This document shows positions 26,996 to 36,145 of a DNA stretch of 46,322 bases, piece after piece (position 1 is the stretch's first letter; the number at the start of each line of letters is the position of its first letter). The stretch is from the NCBI GenBank assembly GCA_903873945.1, contig CAIQQM010000268.1:1-46322 (forward strand), read 5' to 3'. A model generated the notes under the pieces. That model had not been told where the DNA came from. It made no database searches and saw only the letters and a program-made list of their open reading frames with translations. The DNA comes from an uncultured Verrucomicrobiota bacterium (GTDB lineage: Bacteria > Verrucomicrobiota > Verrucomicrobiia > Limisphaerales > UBA8199). Position numbers and translations under genes: made by a program.

Positions 26996-27922
26996 ATGCC
27001 TGACGCAACCGCGCCAACACCACTGCCGGCCGCCGTGCCTTCTCGGTTGAAAATCTTCCTGCGCCGATTGCTGAGCTTTGTCATCCTGTGGACGGTTGTT
27101 TTGGCCTCGCTGTTTTCGGGCAATCCCTTTCTGTCGGATTCCGTCTTCCTGCTGATCATGGTCCTGCTTGCCGCTTTTGGACTGGCGGAATTTTATGGGC
27201 TGGCGGAGAAGCGGAATCTGGCGTGCTTTAAGGGTTGGGGAATTTTCGGCGGCCTGCTTTTGATGGTGGGGACGTTCTTAAACCTGACGGGTAAATTGGG
27301 CACCTCCGGCACTCCCTCCCGGGTGAATGACTTTGAGACCAGCTTCCTCATCCTGTTCGTCCTCGGCTTGTGCCTGCGCCAGTTTGTTTCTCGCAGCAAT
27401 ACGACCGGGATTCTGGCTGTTTCCACAACCTTGTTCGGCTTGATGTATGTGCCCTGGCTGTTGAATTTCATTCAGAAAATCAACTTCTTCCCGCGCGTGG
27501 ATGGCCATTATTACCTGCTGTATTTTATCCTGATCACAAAGTGCAGCGACACGGGCGCCTATGCGGTCGGCTCGCTCATCGGGCGCCATAAAATGATTCC
27601 CCGGATCAGCCCCGCCAAGACCTGGGAAGGATTTGCGGGCGCAATCCTGCTCTCGACGCTTGCCAGCTTGCTCTTCGCGCAATTCCTGGGAGATAAAATG
27701 ACCGGGATGAACTGGAAGCACGCCATCATTTTGGGTGTCCTCCTGAGCATCGGCGCCGTGATCGGGGATTTGATCGAATCACTCTTCAAGCGTGAGGCGG
27801 GCGTGAAAGATTCGGGCCGCTTTTTCCCCGGTATCGGCGGCATACTCGACTTGCTCGACAGTTTGTTGTTCAATGCGCCCATTATGTATCTGTACTTGAG
27901 GCATGTTTTGTCCAGAGGATGA
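26996..27922 (+). CDS. cdsA: phosphatidate cytidylyltransferase
   Basis: A roughly 308-residue integral membrane enzyme making CDP-diacylglycerol from phosphatidate and CTP. Several hydrophobic helices are seen from residue ~17 onward. The family signature is at the C-terminal end: SLFKREAGVKDSGRFFPGIGG followed by DLLDSLL; KCSDTGAYAVGSLIGRHK and ISPAKTWEG are the central motifs. The start is uncertain: ATG 26996 gives a normal N-terminus, while ATG 26930 has a GAGG just upstream and would add 22 residues. The gene overlaps dxr by four bases (ATGA at 27919-27922). Confidence 0.94.
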   Translation: MPDATAPTPLPAAVPSRLKIFLRRLLSFVILWTVVLASLFSGNPFLSDSVFLLIMVLLAAFGLAEFYGLAEKRNLACFKGWGIFGGLLLMVGTFLNLTGKLGTSGTPSRVNDFETSFLILFVLGLCLRQFVSRSNTTGILAVSTTLFGLMYVPWLLNFIQKINFFPRVDGHYYLLYFILITKCSDTGAYAVGSLIGRHKMIPRISPAKTWEGFAGAILLSTLASLLFAQFLGDKMTGMNWKHAIILGVLLSIGAVIGDLIESLFKREAGVKDSGRFFPGIGGILDLLDSLLFNAPIMYLYLRHVLSRG

Positions 27923-29058
27923 GGAACGTTGTTTTACTAGGCAGCACTGGTTCCATCGGCACCAGCACGATAAAGGTGATTGAGGATTTGCCTGGCCAGT
28001 TTCGTTTGCTGGGGTTGGCCGCGGGCAATAATGCGGACCTGTTGTTCGAGCAAACGGTCAAGCACCAACCCGAAACCATATCCATAAGCGATCCGGCCAA
28101 AGCAAGCCAGCTTCGCAACAATCTTGGCAAAACCACGCAAGTTTTCTCGGGTTCGGAAGGGCTCTTGAAGCTCGCCACTCTTCCCGGTGCCGATATCGTG
28201 TTGATTGCTATTGTCGGCACCGCCGGGTTGCAGCCCGCTCTCGCGGCGATTCGCGCTGGCAAAGATATTGCCATCGCCTCGAAAGAAATCCTGGTCATGG
28301 CGGGCGAGATCGTGATGAGCGAAGCGCGTCGGCACGGTGTGCGCGTTCTGGCCGTGGATAGCGAGCATTCGGCCATCTTTCAATGCCTCGATGGCAAGCC
28401 CTCCAGCTCGGTCCGTCGGCTCTGGCTTACCGCGTCCGGCGGACCATTCCGAACTACTCCGAAAGAAGAATTCCCCGCCATTACTGTCAAGCGCGCCTTG
28501 AAGCATCCTTCCTGGATCATGGGCCGCAAGATTACCATCGATTCCGCGACACTGTTCAACAAGGGGCTGGAGATGATCGAGGCGCGTTGGCTGTTTGACA
28601 TCGAAATGGAGCGCGTTTCCGTCGTGGTCCATCCCCAAAGCATCGTCCATTCGCTTGTTGAGTTCGTCGATGGATCCATGCTCGCCCAGCTCTCCATGCC
28701 GGATATGTGCCTGCCGATTCAATATGCGCTGACGTATCCCAACCGGGTGCCTAGTCAGCGGGTCCAAACTAATCTGGCTCAACTCGGCAGCTTGACCTTC
28801 GAAGAGCCGGACCCGGACCGTTTCCCGGCCCTTGCGCTGGCGCGGAAAGCCGGCGAAGTCGGCGGAACGCTGCCGGCGGTTTTGAATGCAGCCAATGAAG
28901 TCGCCGTTGCTGCATTCATGGAGGGACGAATTAATTTCCCGCAGATTTCAGAAACCGTCCGGGCGGCAATGGAACGGCATAAATTGATCACACACCCAAC
29001 GCTTGATCAAATCCTCGAAGCCGACGCGTGGGCCAGAAACGACGCAGCGGGACATTGA
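27919..29058 (+). CDS. dxr: 1-deoxy-D-xylulose 5-phosphate reductoisomerase
   Basis: A 379-residue enzyme that converts DXP to MEP with NADPH, the first committed step of the MEP isoprenoid pathway. NADPH-binding LLGSTGSIGTSTI is at residues 7-18; IASKEILVMAG holds the conserved SKE; metal ligands Asp147 and Glu149 are in AVDSEHSAIFQ; the C-terminal GLEMIEARWLF and HPQSIVHSLVEF are standard. It overlaps cdsA by four bases, so translation is coupled. Its product feeds, through other enzymes, IspG encoded downstream and finally UppS encoded upstream. Confidence 0.96.
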   Translation: MRNVVLLGSTGSIGTSTIKVIEDLPGQFRLLGLAAGNNADLLFEQTVKHQPETISISDPAKASQLRNNLGKTTQVFSGSEGLLKLATLPGADIVLIAIVGTAGLQPALAAIRAGKDIAIASKEILVMAGEIVMSEARRHGVRVLAVDSEHSAIFQCLDGKPSSSVRRLWLTASGGPFRTTPKEEFPAITVKRALKHPSWIMGRKITIDSATLFNKGLEMIEARWLFDIEMERVSVVVHPQSIVHSLVEFVDGSMLAQLSMPDMCLPIQYALTYPNRVPSQRVQTNLAQLGSLTFEEPDPDRFPALALARKAGEVGGTLPAVLNAANEVAVAAFMEGRINFPQISETVRAAMERHKLITHPTLDQILEADAWARNDAAGH

Positions 29059-29151
29059 ACCCAGCTTCTTCGCTCTCCCTTTGCATTGCCAGCGGCATAG
29101 ACACTGCTATATTCCCTCCGCGCCCCGTTTTGGGGCCGTTTTGTTAAAAGT

Positions 29152-30570
29152 ATGTCGCTCTTGAAGTCCGTGTTGATTCTCCTGGAAGTGCTGTTGCTCT
29201 TCAACCTGCTCATTTTCGTCCATGAGCTCGGCCACTTCCTCGCCGCCCGCTGGCGGGGGCTCAAGGTTGACCGCTTCGCCATTTGGTTTGGCAAGCCCAT
29301 CTGGAAGAAGAAAATTAACGGCGTGGAATATGCCCTCGGTACTATTCCCGCTGGTGGCTACGTTTCATTGCCGCAAATGGCGACAATGGAAGTCATCGAA
29401 GGTAAAGGTGAAAGTTCGGGCGAGCCTTTGCCTCCTATTTCTGCCCTCGACAAGACCATTGTGGCCTTTGCCGGGCCGCTTTTCAGCTTCCTTCTGGCAT
29501 TCGCATTCGCGATCGTTGTTTGGGGGGTTGGCCGTCCTGTGAGCGAAGACGACAATTCAACTCTAATCGGATGGGTCGATCCTACTGGACCCGCATGGAA
29601 AGCGGGGCTGAGGCCGGGAGATCAGATAACTGAGATCGACGGGCACCCTGTAAAAAACTTTGCGCCGCCTTCCCGGGATAGCGTCACTTGGCGTATCATC
29701 ACGAGCCGGGGTACTAACATCGCCATCAAATACATTCGCGAGGGCGAGGAACATCTGGCCTACGCCACACCATTTCATCGCCACACGCAGTGGTATGAAC
29801 GAAAAGCGTTGCGGCAAATCCTTGTCGCGGCTTCTCACAAGGCGATTATTTATGATGTGGTGACGAATAGCCCGGCGGCGCTTGCGGGGTTGCGTAAGGG
29901 AGACGAGGTTGTAGCTCTCAACGGGGACAGGGTTTACAGCGTTATCCCTGTTATCTATGCCGAAGAATCGATGACCAATGGCCCCGTCAAACCGGTGGCC
30001 CTCACCGTTCGGCGTGGCGCGCAGCAGTTTGTGAAGGTTTTGGTTCCCGAGAAGCCGGTCAAACCTGCTGCGAGTGGACCATCGTTGGGGATCGCTGCTT
30101 GGCAGGGGGATACGAGTGTGAAGCTGGCTTTCCCCAACCCGATCGAGCAGATACGAGAAAGCGCCGGTCAGATTTTCGCAACTCTTGGTACCGTTTTCTC
30201 ACACAAGAGTGACATTGGGGTTCAACAACTTGGCGGGGCAGTGATGATCGTTCGGCTGTACGCAAATCTCTTTGAAAGCGAACACGGTTGGCGGCAGGTG
30301 ATCTGGTTCAGTGTCATCATCAACGTCAATCTCGCGATGCTCAATCTGCTTCCCTTCCCGGTGCTCGACGGCGGGCATATTGCCCTGGCTCTAATCGAAG
30401 CTGTCCGGCGGCGGCCGGTAAGTGCTAAAATCCTCCAATACCTGCAGACCGCCTGCGCGGTAGTCCTTATTGGGTTCATGCTCTTTATCGCCTTTTTCGA
30501 CACCGGTGATTGGGTGCGCAGCGCGCGCAAGAATCATGAGGAACCGATGGTTTTCTCCCCGAAGGGATGA
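29152..30570 (+). CDS. rseP: RIP metalloprotease RseP (site-2 protease)
   Basis: A 472-residue inner-membrane zinc protease that cuts membrane-embedded substrates such as anti-sigma factors. The zinc motif HELGH (His24, Glu25, His28) is in the first membrane helix; the third ligand is in the C-terminal NLLPFPVLDGGH. Two PDZ-like domains lie between (about residues 140-215 and 225-310, with AGLRPGDQITEIDG and AGLRKGDEVVALNG). The dxr-rseP order is common in bacteria. It starts 93 bases after dxr. The substrate is unknown; no anti-sigma gene is nearby. Confidence 0.95.
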   Translation: MSLLKSVLILLEVLLLFNLLIFVHELGHFLAARWRGLKVDRFAIWFGKPIWKKKINGVEYALGTIPAGGYVSLPQMATMEVIEGKGESSGEPLPPISALDKTIVAFAGPLFSFLLAFAFAIVVWGVGRPVSEDDNSTLIGWVDPTGPAWKAGLRPGDQITEIDGHPVKNFAPPSRDSVTWRIITSRGTNIAIKYIREGEEHLAYATPFHRHTQWYERKALRQILVAASHKAIIYDVVTNSPAALAGLRKGDEVVALNGDRVYSVIPVIYAEESMTNGPVKPVALTVRRGAQQFVKVLVPEKPVKPAASGPSLGIAAWQGDTSVKLAFPNPIEQIRESAGQIFATLGTVFSHKSDIGVQQLGGAVMIVRLYANLFESEHGWRQVIWFSVIINVNLAMLNLLPFPVLDGGHIALALIEAVRRRPVSAKILQYLQTACAVVLIGFMLFIAFFDTGDWVRSARKNHEEPMVFSPKG

Positions 30571-30698
30571 CTTGTGGCGGGTTCGTTCTCGCTCGGGGAG
30601 TGACGGAGTTGAAATTCAAATTTAATTTGATGGGCACACGTCGCTGGTAACAGGGTATGTTGTAATGTTCGCAGCGTACCTCTGCCCGCCCGAACTGT

Positions 30699-32540
30699 AT
30701 GCGCTACTGTGAATCTCCATTTTTCTTCGAGCGTCGCAAAACCCGCGAAGTGGTGGTTGGCGACCCTGCCCGCGGCGGCGTGATCATTGGCGGGGACCAC
30801 CCGGTTGTGATGCAGTCCATGCTCACGTGCGATACGATGGATACCGCGGAATGTGTAAGGCAGACGCTGGAACTCGTCGTAGCTGGTTGCCAGATCGTCC
30901 GCATCACAGCTCCGACAATTAAGGATGCCGCGAATCTGAAAAACATTGTCGCCGGGCTGCGTGTGCGTGGTTGCAATGTGCCCATTGTGGCGGACATCCA
31001 TTTCAAGCCGGAAGCCGCTATGGAAGCGGGCAGGTGGGTGGAGATGGTTCGGGTCAACCCGGGTAACTACGCCGATTCGAAAAAGTTTGCTGTCAAAGAG
31101 TATTCGGGCGGGCAATATGCTGCCGAACTCGCGCGTATCGAAGAAAAGTTTGCGCCGCTCGTCAAACTTTGCAGGGAACTCGGCCGCGCCATCCGCATTG
31201 GCGTTAACCACGGTTCGCTCAGTGACCGGATCATGAACCGATTCGGCGACTCGCCGCTTGGCATGGTGGAAAGCGCGTTGGAGTTTGCTCGCATCGCCCG
31301 CAAGAACGATTTCCACAACTTCAAGTTTTCGATGAAATCCAGCAACCCCAAGGTGATGATTGAATGCTATCGTCTCCTTGTCGCGCGCTTGGAGCAGGAA
31401 GGCCCGGATTGGAACTACCCAATCCATCTTGGCGTCACCGAAGCTGGCGAGGGCGAGGACGGTCGCATAAAAAGCGCGATCGGAATCGGGTCGCTGTTGT
31501 GCGACGGTTTGGGTGACACGATTCGTGTTTCGCTTACAGAGGATTCGCCACGGGAAATCGAGGTTTGTCGCGACCTTCTGGCTCAAGTCCCTTTCCTGAC
31601 CACAGGAGGCGGAGGACAAGCGGCTGCAACCCCAACGAGCAGCGATTCAGAATCCCATTCCGAACAGAATCCAGATCGCTTTGTAGTGACACGTGATTCC
31701 TGGCCCTTTGACCCGTTTAACTTCTCTCGCCGGCCCACACCTGAAATTGAATTGGCAAACGGGGTCAAATGTGGTGGCGAACAAACTGTCCGCGTGGTCG
31801 TAACCCGCGCAACGTTTGACAAAGTCGCACCGAAGATTAATCCCCGCGCAGACGTAAAACCTGAGGCGGTATACGAAAATTTGGACGTTCTCGAAATCAA
31901 TCCTGGCGCCGATTTCGAAGTGAAGAACGACACTTGGCTCGTTACAGTAAAGGACGGTCTGTCCATGCCCACGATCGCCGCGTTCCGGCTCCTGGCTCGG
32001 GAACTCAAACGTCGCAGGTGCGCCAATCCTATTCTGCTCAAAGATTGTCTCCGCTTTGAAACCACGGCATTGGAACCGAAAATCGCATTGCTTCGGGCGT
32101 CCGCTGTTATTGGCTCACTGCTCGCCGACGGGATCGGCGACGCCATTCTGGTGCGTGCCGAGTCTGGTGCAGGACAATCTTTGCGGCTGGCCTACAATAT
32201 TCTTCAGGCGGCGGGTTGTCGCTCCTTCAAGACCGATTACGTGGCGTGCCCTTCCTGCGGTCGCACTCTATTCAATCTGCAAACCGTTACCGCCCGCATC
32301 AAGGCGCAAACGGAACACCTCAAAGGTGTCAAAATCGCCATCATGGGCTGCATCGTCAACGGGCCGGGCGAGATGGCGGACGCAGACTTTGGTTATGTTG
32401 GCGGCGCGCCTGGCAAGATTAACCTCTACGTCGGTAAGACGCCGATTAAATTCAATATTCCGGAAGCAGAGGCCGTGGACCGTTTGGTGGATTTGATCAA
32501 GGAACATGGGAAATGGGCCGAGCCCGGCCTAACCAACTGA
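30699..32540 (+). CDS. ispG: 4-hydroxy-3-methylbut-2-enyl diphosphate synthase, long three-domain form
   Basis: A 613-residue IspG, which reduces MEcPP to HMBPP in the penultimate MEP-pathway step. The N-terminal TIM barrel starts with VVVGDPARGGVIIGGDHPVVMQSM. The 4Fe-4S ligands Cys517 and Cys520 (CPSCGR), Cys551 and Glu558 (CIVNGPGE) are present. The length and the extra ~250-residue middle domain (about residues 300-500) mark the long form known from plants, Chlamydiae and Bacteroidetes rather than the ~370-residue E. coli form. A short Gly/Ser/Glu linker (residues ~306-325) looks flexible. The last 12 bases overlap the end of recO on the opposite strand. Confidence 0.95.
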   Translation: MRYCESPFFFERRKTREVVVGDPARGGVIIGGDHPVVMQSMLTCDTMDTAECVRQTLELVVAGCQIVRITAPTIKDAANLKNIVAGLRVRGCNVPIVADIHFKPEAAMEAGRWVEMVRVNPGNYADSKKFAVKEYSGGQYAAELARIEEKFAPLVKLCRELGRAIRIGVNHGSLSDRIMNRFGDSPLGMVESALEFARIARKNDFHNFKFSMKSSNPKVMIECYRLLVARLEQEGPDWNYPIHLGVTEAGEGEDGRIKSAIGIGSLLCDGLGDTIRVSLTEDSPREIEVCRDLLAQVPFLTTGGGGQAAATPTSSDSESHSEQNPDRFVVTRDSWPFDPFNFSRRPTPEIELANGVKCGGEQTVRVVVTRATFDKVAPKINPRADVKPEAVYENLDVLEINPGADFEVKNDTWLVTVKDGLSMPTIAAFRLLARELKRRRCANPILLKDCLRFETTALEPKIALLRASAVIGSLLADGIGDAILVRAESGAGQSLRLAYNILQAAGCRSFKTDYVACPSCGRTLFNLQTVTARIKAQTEHLKGVKIAIMGCIVNGPGEMADADFGYVGGAPGKINLYVGKTPIKFNIPEAEAVDRLVDLIKEHGKWAEPGLTN

Positions 32541-33212
32541 CTGTCCCTGATTGCGAGAGTCTGGAGCGGTTAGGAGACAGAGTGCGGCATGCCGGCCCTT
32601 GGGGATTTTTCCCAGATGATAAATTAGAAACCCATGAAGAAATTCGTCCAACTCGGCCTTCTGCGCTTCGCTGAGCCTTAACCGCTGCACCGCCGGCCAG
32701 TCGCTTTCTGTAAACGCTGTTACCAATCGTTTCGTGCCTTGATTCAATCTGGCCTTGTTCAAAGCCGGAGCGAGCCCAAGTTCTCCAAGCAGCTTGAGTT
32801 CAAAGGAAAAAAGCGTCTGTGGCTGTGGTGGTTGCGCGGGCAGATGGTGGAGCAATCCGTCCATCAGTTCAAAGATGGCGGGCAGTGGCGTCTCGGTCTC
32901 AGTCGTTTGCTCTATCAATTCCACGCAGTAGGAGGCTTGTTGGAGATAAACGAGTTCCTGTCGCAGGGCGTTGTGGGTCTCGCGCAGGCCGACTTCACCC
33001 AATGTGTGCAACTCTGAACACCGGCTGCGGCTGAAACTGAAGTCGGCGATATAAAACAAATCAAGTTTGCCGCGGAATGGGGATTTGGGGCGTCGTGCCC
33101 CTTTTGCAATTGTCGCAAGCCGACCGAAACCCGCGGTAAGCCAATGGACGACTAAACTGGTCTCGGTGCAAGGCCGCGTGCGCAGGATAAGCCCGCTGGC
33201 GGTCTCAATCAT
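32529..33212 (-). CDS. recO: DNA repair protein RecO
   Basis: A 227-residue RecO. It starts with the OB-fold (MIETASGLILRTRPCTETSLVVHWLT, then GRLATIAKGARRPKSPFRGKLDLF), followed by a helical domain with SYCVELIEQTTE and LFSFELKLLGELGL. RecO helps load RecA on single-stranded DNA covered by SSB, with RecF and RecR. The usual zinc-finger cysteines of longer RecO proteins are not clearly present. Its ATG overlaps the stop of the DUF502 gene in ATGA (33209-33212). Its 3' end overlaps that of ispG. Confidence 0.9.
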   Translation of the reverse strand: MIETASGLILRTRPCTETSLVVHWLTAGFGRLATIAKGARRPKSPFRGKLDLFYIADFSFSRSRCSELHTLGEVGLRETHNALRQELVYLQQASYCVELIEQTTETETPLPAIFELMDGLLHHLPAQPPQPQTLFSFELKLLGELGLAPALNKARLNQGTKRLVTAFTESDWPAVQRLRLSEAQKAELDEFLHGFLIYHLGKIPKGRHAALCLLTAPDSRNQGQSVG

Positions 33213-33907
33213 GGCCCGCAGTGGGTTGCCTCAGCCGGCGGGCTTTTCGTGTCTGAGGGTAAGGCGGGCGCGTATACGGGGCTGATCGAACCGAGGCTGA
33301 TGATGTACTTGATGCCTTCAGCCACAGACATCTCCAGTTTGGTCACCTTGTCTTCCGGGACCAGAATCAGGAAGCCTGACGTTGGGTTCGGTGTCGTGGG
33401 GATAAACACGCACACGGTTTTTCCGCCTAGTTTGGTCTGCGCTTCGCCTAGGTGTTCACTGGTGATGAAGCCGATGGAATGCACCCCGGTACGCGGATAC
33501 TCGACGAGCACAACTGTCCGGAATGACGTTTTGCTGCTGGTGGAAAAGGCATCGTTGACTTGTTTCATGGTGCCGTAAACTTTGTTCAGCAGCGGTATAC
33601 GTAACAATGCCGTGTCCACCCCTTCGATAATGCGTTTGCCAAAATAATACCGGGCCAGCAGACCAACTGCGCAGATAAGGAAAAGAGCGACTACCAGCGC
33701 CATCAGGCTCCAATACCAAAACATGGGCCCCTCTCCCTGATTGTTGTGTGTCCAGGTCCGAGGCAGGAATATCAGCAACGTATCTGTGATATTCGCCACA
33801 TTCCGAAACACCCAGACCAGTAGAGCGATGGAAATAACCCCGGGCAGGACGATAGCCAGTCCCGCAAGGAAATTCGCTCGCCAGCGTGCTAGTATGTCGT
33901 TCTTCAC
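33209..33907 (-). CDS. DUF502 family membrane protein
   Basis: A 232-residue inner-membrane protein of the DUF502 family. Two hydrophobic segments (about residues 12-36, FLAGLAIVLPGVISIALLVWVF, and 63-86) precede the family motif RIPLLNKVYGTMKQVNDAF and GGKTVCVFIPTTPNPTSGFLILVPEDKV. Its biochemical function is unknown. It is coupled to recO by a four-base overlap and lies 64 bases downstream of ybeY, in a long minus-strand unit. Confidence 0.9.
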   Translation of the reverse strand: MKNDILARWRANFLAGLAIVLPGVISIALLVWVFRNVANITDTLLIFLPRTWTHNNQGEGPMFWYWSLMALVVALFLICAVGLLARYYFGKRIIEGVDTALLRIPLLNKVYGTMKQVNDAFSTSSKTSFRTVVLVEYPRTGVHSIGFITSEHLGEAQTKLGGKTVCVFIPTTPNPTSGFLILVPEDKVTKLEMSVAEGIKYIISLGSISPVYAPALPSDTKSPPAEATHCGP

Positions 33908-33971
33908 GTCGTCATTTTATGTGAATACCTCGGCATCCTCAAGGGAAAGCGGACCGGCGACCTTTTCTGCT

Positions 33972-34565
33972 TCAGAATGACTGGGCCTTTCTTCGACCGG
34001 CAACCCTGGTGGGGATGGCTTGGCATCCCTTGGCGCGAAGCTGGCAGTGAAGTCTGGTGAAGTCGAAGAGGCGACTCATCCGGCGCACCAGACGGTCTTC
34101 TTCGTGCTTCATTTGGCGGCGTGCAGTTGTGTAAGAGTCGACGTAACCTTCTAAGTGGAGAATGCCGTGAACCAGGTACCGGACCAGCTCAGACTCCAAA
34201 CTCGTGCGAAAACGGCGAGCCTGTACCGCCGCTTCCTCAGCACAGACAAAAATCTCACCCTGTGGAACAGGTCGAAAATCCGGCCGGACTATGGGATGCT
34301 CCGCTCTCTTGCGCCTCGCGATCCGGCGTTCCACTCGGCCTGCTTTATCGCTGTAATCGAAAGTAATGACATCCGTCGAGCCATCATGTTGCAGGAATGT
34401 TTCGTTAAGACGCGTCATCTCCCGCACGCTGATGATATAGACACCCAGATCGAAATCTTTCTTTGAAAACCGTTCCTGCAGCAGCCTTTTGATGAGCCTT
34501 TGAAAGAACCGCGTATTTACAGGGTGCGCGCCCTGCAAATTGCGAACCATGAGAGTCCTGCTCAC
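33972..34565 (-). CDS. ybeY: rRNA maturation endoribonuclease YbeY, variant metal site
   Basis: A 197-residue YbeY/UPF0054 protein. The core includes LNETFLQHDGSTDVITFDYSD, a close match to the family's LN...DxxTDVLSFP, and the metal motif HGILHLEGY with His133 and His137. The usual third ligand, His six positions after the second, is replaced by Asp143 (YVDS). Bacteroidetes proteins show a similar change (recalled, not searched), so activity may be kept. The C-terminus has a basic extension beyond the usual end. It follows phoH by two bases, the classic phoH-ybeY arrangement. YbeY acts in 16S rRNA 3' maturation and ribosome quality control. Confidence 0.88.
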   Translation of the reverse strand: MSRTLMVRNLQGAHPVNTRFFQRLIKRLLQERFSKKDFDLGVYIISVREMTRLNETFLQHDGSTDVITFDYSDKAGRVERRIARRKRAEHPIVRPDFRPVPQGEIFVCAEEAAVQARRFRTSLESELVRYLVHGILHLEGYVDSYTTARRQMKHEEDRLVRRMSRLFDFTRLHCQLRAKGCQAIPTRVAGRRKAQSF

Positions 34566-34567
34566 GG

Positions 34568-35545
34568 TTATTCCCCGGACTGTTGAGGCCGCGCTTTCCC
34601 GCGGTGCTCTTCGTAGGCCGTGATGATCCGTTGCACCAGCGCGTGGCGCACGACATCGTTCTTGGTGAATTCGACGATGGCAATCCCATCGATGTGTTTC
34701 AGAGCGCGGTGCGCTTCGAGCAAACCGGATTGCTTATGGGAAGGTAAATCAATTTGGGTTTCATCGCCGGTAATTACCGCTTTGGAATTAATTCCCAGTC
34801 GCGTCAGGAACATGAACATCTGCTCAGTCGTCGAGTTCTGCGCCTCGTCGAGAATAATGAAGGCATTATTAAGCGTGCGTCCGCGCATATAGGCAAGGGG
34901 AGCGATTTCAATGACCCCACGCTCGGTGTGTTTCTGGATTTCCTCGGCCGGCAGCATGTCATGCAACGCATCATGCAGCGGGCGTAAATAGGGTAGGATT
35001 TTCTCGTAAAGATCCCCTGGCAGGAAGCCGAGCGCTTCACCCGCTTCGACTGCCGGCCGGGTCAGGATGATGCGCGAGACCTTGCCCTCCCGCAAAGCAG
35101 CTAGGGCCGTGGCGACGGCAAGGTAGGTCTTGCCGGTGCCTGCCGGGCCAACCCCCAAAGTAACGTCATGCTGCCGGATCGCGTCCAGATATCTCTTCTG
35201 CCCCACCGTTTTGGCTGTGACACCCGGCTTTCTATCCGAAGTCTGGATGCGGTCGGTCATCATGTCCTTGAGCGTGGAGACGCCTTCGTGTTTGACGATA
35301 TTAAGGGCATGGGAGAATTCCCGGTTGCGAACCGGCGTGCCGGCTTGAAGAGAGTTCTCCAGCAGCAGAAACAGGTGCTTGGCGCGATCAAGCGCGTCAG
35401 CCTCCCCTTCCAGCTTGATCCAGCCTTCGCGAGAGGTGGCTTTGACGCCCAGTTGCTGTTCAAGGGCTTGCAGGTTGCGCGGCTCATTGTTGTAGAGCTG
35501 TTGCGCCAGGCGCGCTGTTTCGAAGTGAAGAGTCTCGGTTGGCAT
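34568..35545 (-). CDS. PhoH-like ATPase
   Basis: A 325-residue PhoH-family protein. An N-terminal KH-like RNA-binding region (residues ~15-65) is followed by the ATPase core with Walker A GPAGTGKT (133-140) and Walker B FIILDEAQN (about 227-235); LTRPAVEAGEALGFLPGDL and TGDETQIDLP are diagnostic. PhoH proteins are cytoplasmic ATPases, and this type (PhoL/YbeZ) is associated with YbeY. It lies between the HIT gene (16 bases upstream) and ybeY (2 bases downstream). Confidence 0.95.
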   Translation of the reverse strand: MPTETLHFETARLAQQLYNNEPRNLQALEQQLGVKATSREGWIKLEGEADALDRAKHLFLLLENSLQAGTPVRNREFSHALNIVKHEGVSTLKDMMTDRIQTSDRKPGVTAKTVGQKRYLDAIRQHDVTLGVGPAGTGKTYLAVATALAALREGKVSRIILTRPAVEAGEALGFLPGDLYEKILPYLRPLHDALHDMLPAEEIQKHTERGVIEIAPLAYMRGRTLNNAFIILDEAQNSTTEQMFMFLTRLGINSKAVITGDETQIDLPSHKQSGLLEAHRALKHIDGIAIVEFTKNDVVRHALVQRIITAYEEHRGKARPQQSGE

Positions 35546-35561
35546 GCAAAAGTGCGGAGAG

Positions 35562-36047
35562 TCAATGGGCTAGCACCATCCGCAACTCGGCGGCCAGCTC
35601 CGTTAATGCCTGTGGCACAACGACTGTTTTTCCTAAAACCGGCATGAAATTCGTGTCCCCTTGCCAGCGTGGCACCACATGAATGTGCAGGTGCCCTGAA
35701 ATCCCCGCGCCCGCGACCTTCCCGAGGTTTATCCCGATGTTGAACCCATCCGGTTTCATCACCTTTGCCAGGGCATTCTTGCAACGCCGCGTTAGTTTCA
35801 TCAAATCGGTGAGTTCCTCATCCGTGAGCTCATTCAAGTCCGGCGCTTGCTTGTAGGGGACGACCATCAGATGGCCGCCGGTGTACGGGTATTTGTTGAG
35901 CAGGGCGAAACATGTGCGGTCGCGTGCGATGACGTAATTGGTTTCATCATCGCTGGATTGGGCGATTTCGGTGAAAAGGCTCTCGTCCAGAGAAGGTTTT
36001 GGCGCTAGGATGTATTTGATTCGCCACGGGGCATGCAACGGTTCCAT
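35562..36047 (-). CDS. HIT-family nucleotide hydrolase/phosphorylase
   Basis: A 161-residue histidine-triad protein. The triad is HLHIHVVPRW near residues 118-127, and NKYPYTGGHLMVVPYKQ is the usual strand before it. The N-terminus MEPLHAPWRIKYI resembles the Ap4A phosphorylase-like HIT proteins of actinobacteria. These act on dinucleoside polyphosphates such as Ap4A. ATG 36047 was chosen; a TTG two codons upstream is less likely. It probably heads the phoH-ybeY-DUF502-recO unit. Confidence 0.9.
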   Translation of the reverse strand: MEPLHAPWRIKYILAPKPSLDESLFTEIAQSSDDETNYVIARDRTCFALLNKYPYTGGHLMVVPYKQAPDLNELTDEELTDLMKLTRRCKNALAKVMKPDGFNIGINLGKVAGAGISGHLHIHVVPRWQGDTNFMPVLGKTVVVPQALTELAAELRMVLAH

Positions 36048-36145
36048 GGCCAAAGACTAGAGAGGAAAATCCCGAATGTCAAAAGCCTGCGGCTTCAAAA
36101 TGCCGGACGTCCATTCGCCTTCCCCCGACTTGCTGATGTCTTGCT

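Noticed and set aside
26020-27159. 379-codon minus-strand frame opposite uppS and cdsA
   Set aside because: Antisense shadow of well-identified genes; no domain or membrane pattern.
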